NCBI GenBank assembly: GCA_030672555.1 | Contig: DAOVGD010000033.1 | Coordinates: forward strand, 1-5,285 | Length of the DNA stretch: 5,285 nt | Direction: 5' to 3' | Origin: Desulfobacterales bacterium | GTDB taxonomy: Bacteria > Desulfobacterota > Desulfobacteria > Desulfobacterales > C00003106 | Shown: piece by piece, positions 4,870 through 5,285 of the stretch | Layout of the letters: every line of letters starts with the position of its first letter | Numbering within the stretch: the first letter of the stretch is position 1 | Translations under genes and position numbers: made by a program | Notes under the pieces: model-generated | Seen by the model: the letters and a program-made list of their open reading frames with translations, nothing else | What the model was told of the DNA's origin: nothing | Databases searched by the model: none

Positions 4870-5285
4870 AAGACAGGTACTCCGTATCTTCGTTTTTCTC
4901 GCTCATCCGGCGCAAAGTTTCTTCCAGGATCTGTAAACGATACTTATCCTTCGGATCTTTTGACTCACGTTTCAATGCAACAATGGTTTCAAGACTAAGG
5001 ACATAAACTTTGAAACCTTGAAATTCAATCTCAACAGTGTCCGTCAAAAGTTCCTCGAAACCACGGCCCTTTTCGATGGCTGCCAAGACATCCAGTGGCC
5101 CGAAACGTGTTGTTAAGAGTACTGGTTCTATTACTTTGTCATCTGGGCGGCGTTGGTACGCACCGATTGACTTTAGGAACTTCATTAGCTTCTCAACGTT
5201 TTCGTCAGTCTGACAATGAACAATATCCAGGTCAAATGTGGTAACCGGGGCTCCTTGAGCTACAGCGGCTTCATTGAGCCCATTA
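4820..5285 (-). CDS. Nucleotidyltransferase-fold protein, N-terminus beyond the window
   Basis: The frame is open to the right edge, so the ATG at 5185 is internal. The 33 codons before it read NGLNEAAVAQGAPVTTFDLD followed by IVHCQTDENVEKL, which carries the pol-beta/MNT metal motif D-L-D in TTFDLDIV after a glycine-containing turn. Later conserved pieces are LLTTRFGPLDVLAAIEKG, FEELL, VEIEFQGFKVYVLSLETIVALKRES and a final KDKYRLQILEETLRR. These are typical of small stand-alone nucleotidyltransferase-like proteins related to the AbiEii/MNT superfamily. Some relatives act in toxin-antitoxin or phage-defence pairs, but most are uncharacterised, and no partner is visible here. About 154 residues to the stop are in the window. 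The last 20 or so residues, after RRMSEKNEDTE, look unlike the family and run 50 bp into the cyclophilin gene, suggesting a run-on end after an old stop was lost. Confidence 0.8.
   Translation of the reverse strand, partial: NGLNEAAVAQGAPVTTFDLDIVHCQTDENVEKLMKFLKSIGAYQRRPDDKVIEPVLLTTRFGPLDVLAAIEKGRGFEELLTDTVEIEFQGFKVYVLSLETIVALKRESKDPKDKYRLQILEETLRRMSEKNEDTEYLSYEKNGFCRINGCNSCT

Noticed and set aside
4820..5285. Calling the nucleotidyltransferase a toxin or abortive-infection protein.
   Set aside because: The fold motif fits that superfamily broadly, but no antitoxin partner or diagnostic motif is visible and the N-terminus is outside the window.

Overview
The window reads as bacterial chromosome, most likely from an anaerobic lineage close to the old delta-Proteobacteria (Desulfobacterota-type). 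This rests on two things: the style of the transposase, whose N-terminus and DnaA-like tail are familiar from such genomes, and a bare SufC-SufB pair of the kind seen in archaea and anaerobes. The taxonomic call is an inference and is weak.

Layout. Positions 89-358 (minus) hold the last 89 codons of an RND-type efflux pump gene. It is cut off abruptly by an IS200/RAYT-like element at about 360-1448. The element encodes one intact HUH transposase (minus) and carries imperfect inverted ends beginning GGGACGT. The upstream part of the pump gene is not found on the far side of the element. Next comes a 70-residue helical protein gene with a strong ribosome binding site (1525-1737, plus). It is enclosed by an 18-bp imperfect inverted repeat (1488-1505 and 1758-1775). 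I see no established explanation for this repeat, and it is the most interesting unexplained structure here.

Positions 1902-4015 (plus) form a tightly coupled two-gene operon, sufC then sufB, sharing ATGA at the junction. It encodes an Fe-S cluster assembly ATPase and its scaffold partner. No sufD, sufS, sufU, sufE or Rrf2-type regulator lies beside it, so it looks like the minimal two-gene SUF-like arrangement. A hairpin-forming inverted repeat (1804-1831) lies in its leader region.

Facing the operon, with only 5 bp between stop codons, is a minus-strand pair: a nucleotidyltransferase-fold protein running off the right edge (4820-5285) and an exported cyclophilin-type peptidyl-prolyl isomerase (4021-4869) with a large insertion in the catalytic domain. 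The two frames overlap by 50 bp.

No tRNA, rRNA, CRISPR array or clear rho-independent terminator is visible. No intergenic stretch exceeds about 165 bp. The accessory part is the left third; the right two thirds look like ordinary chromosomal genes.
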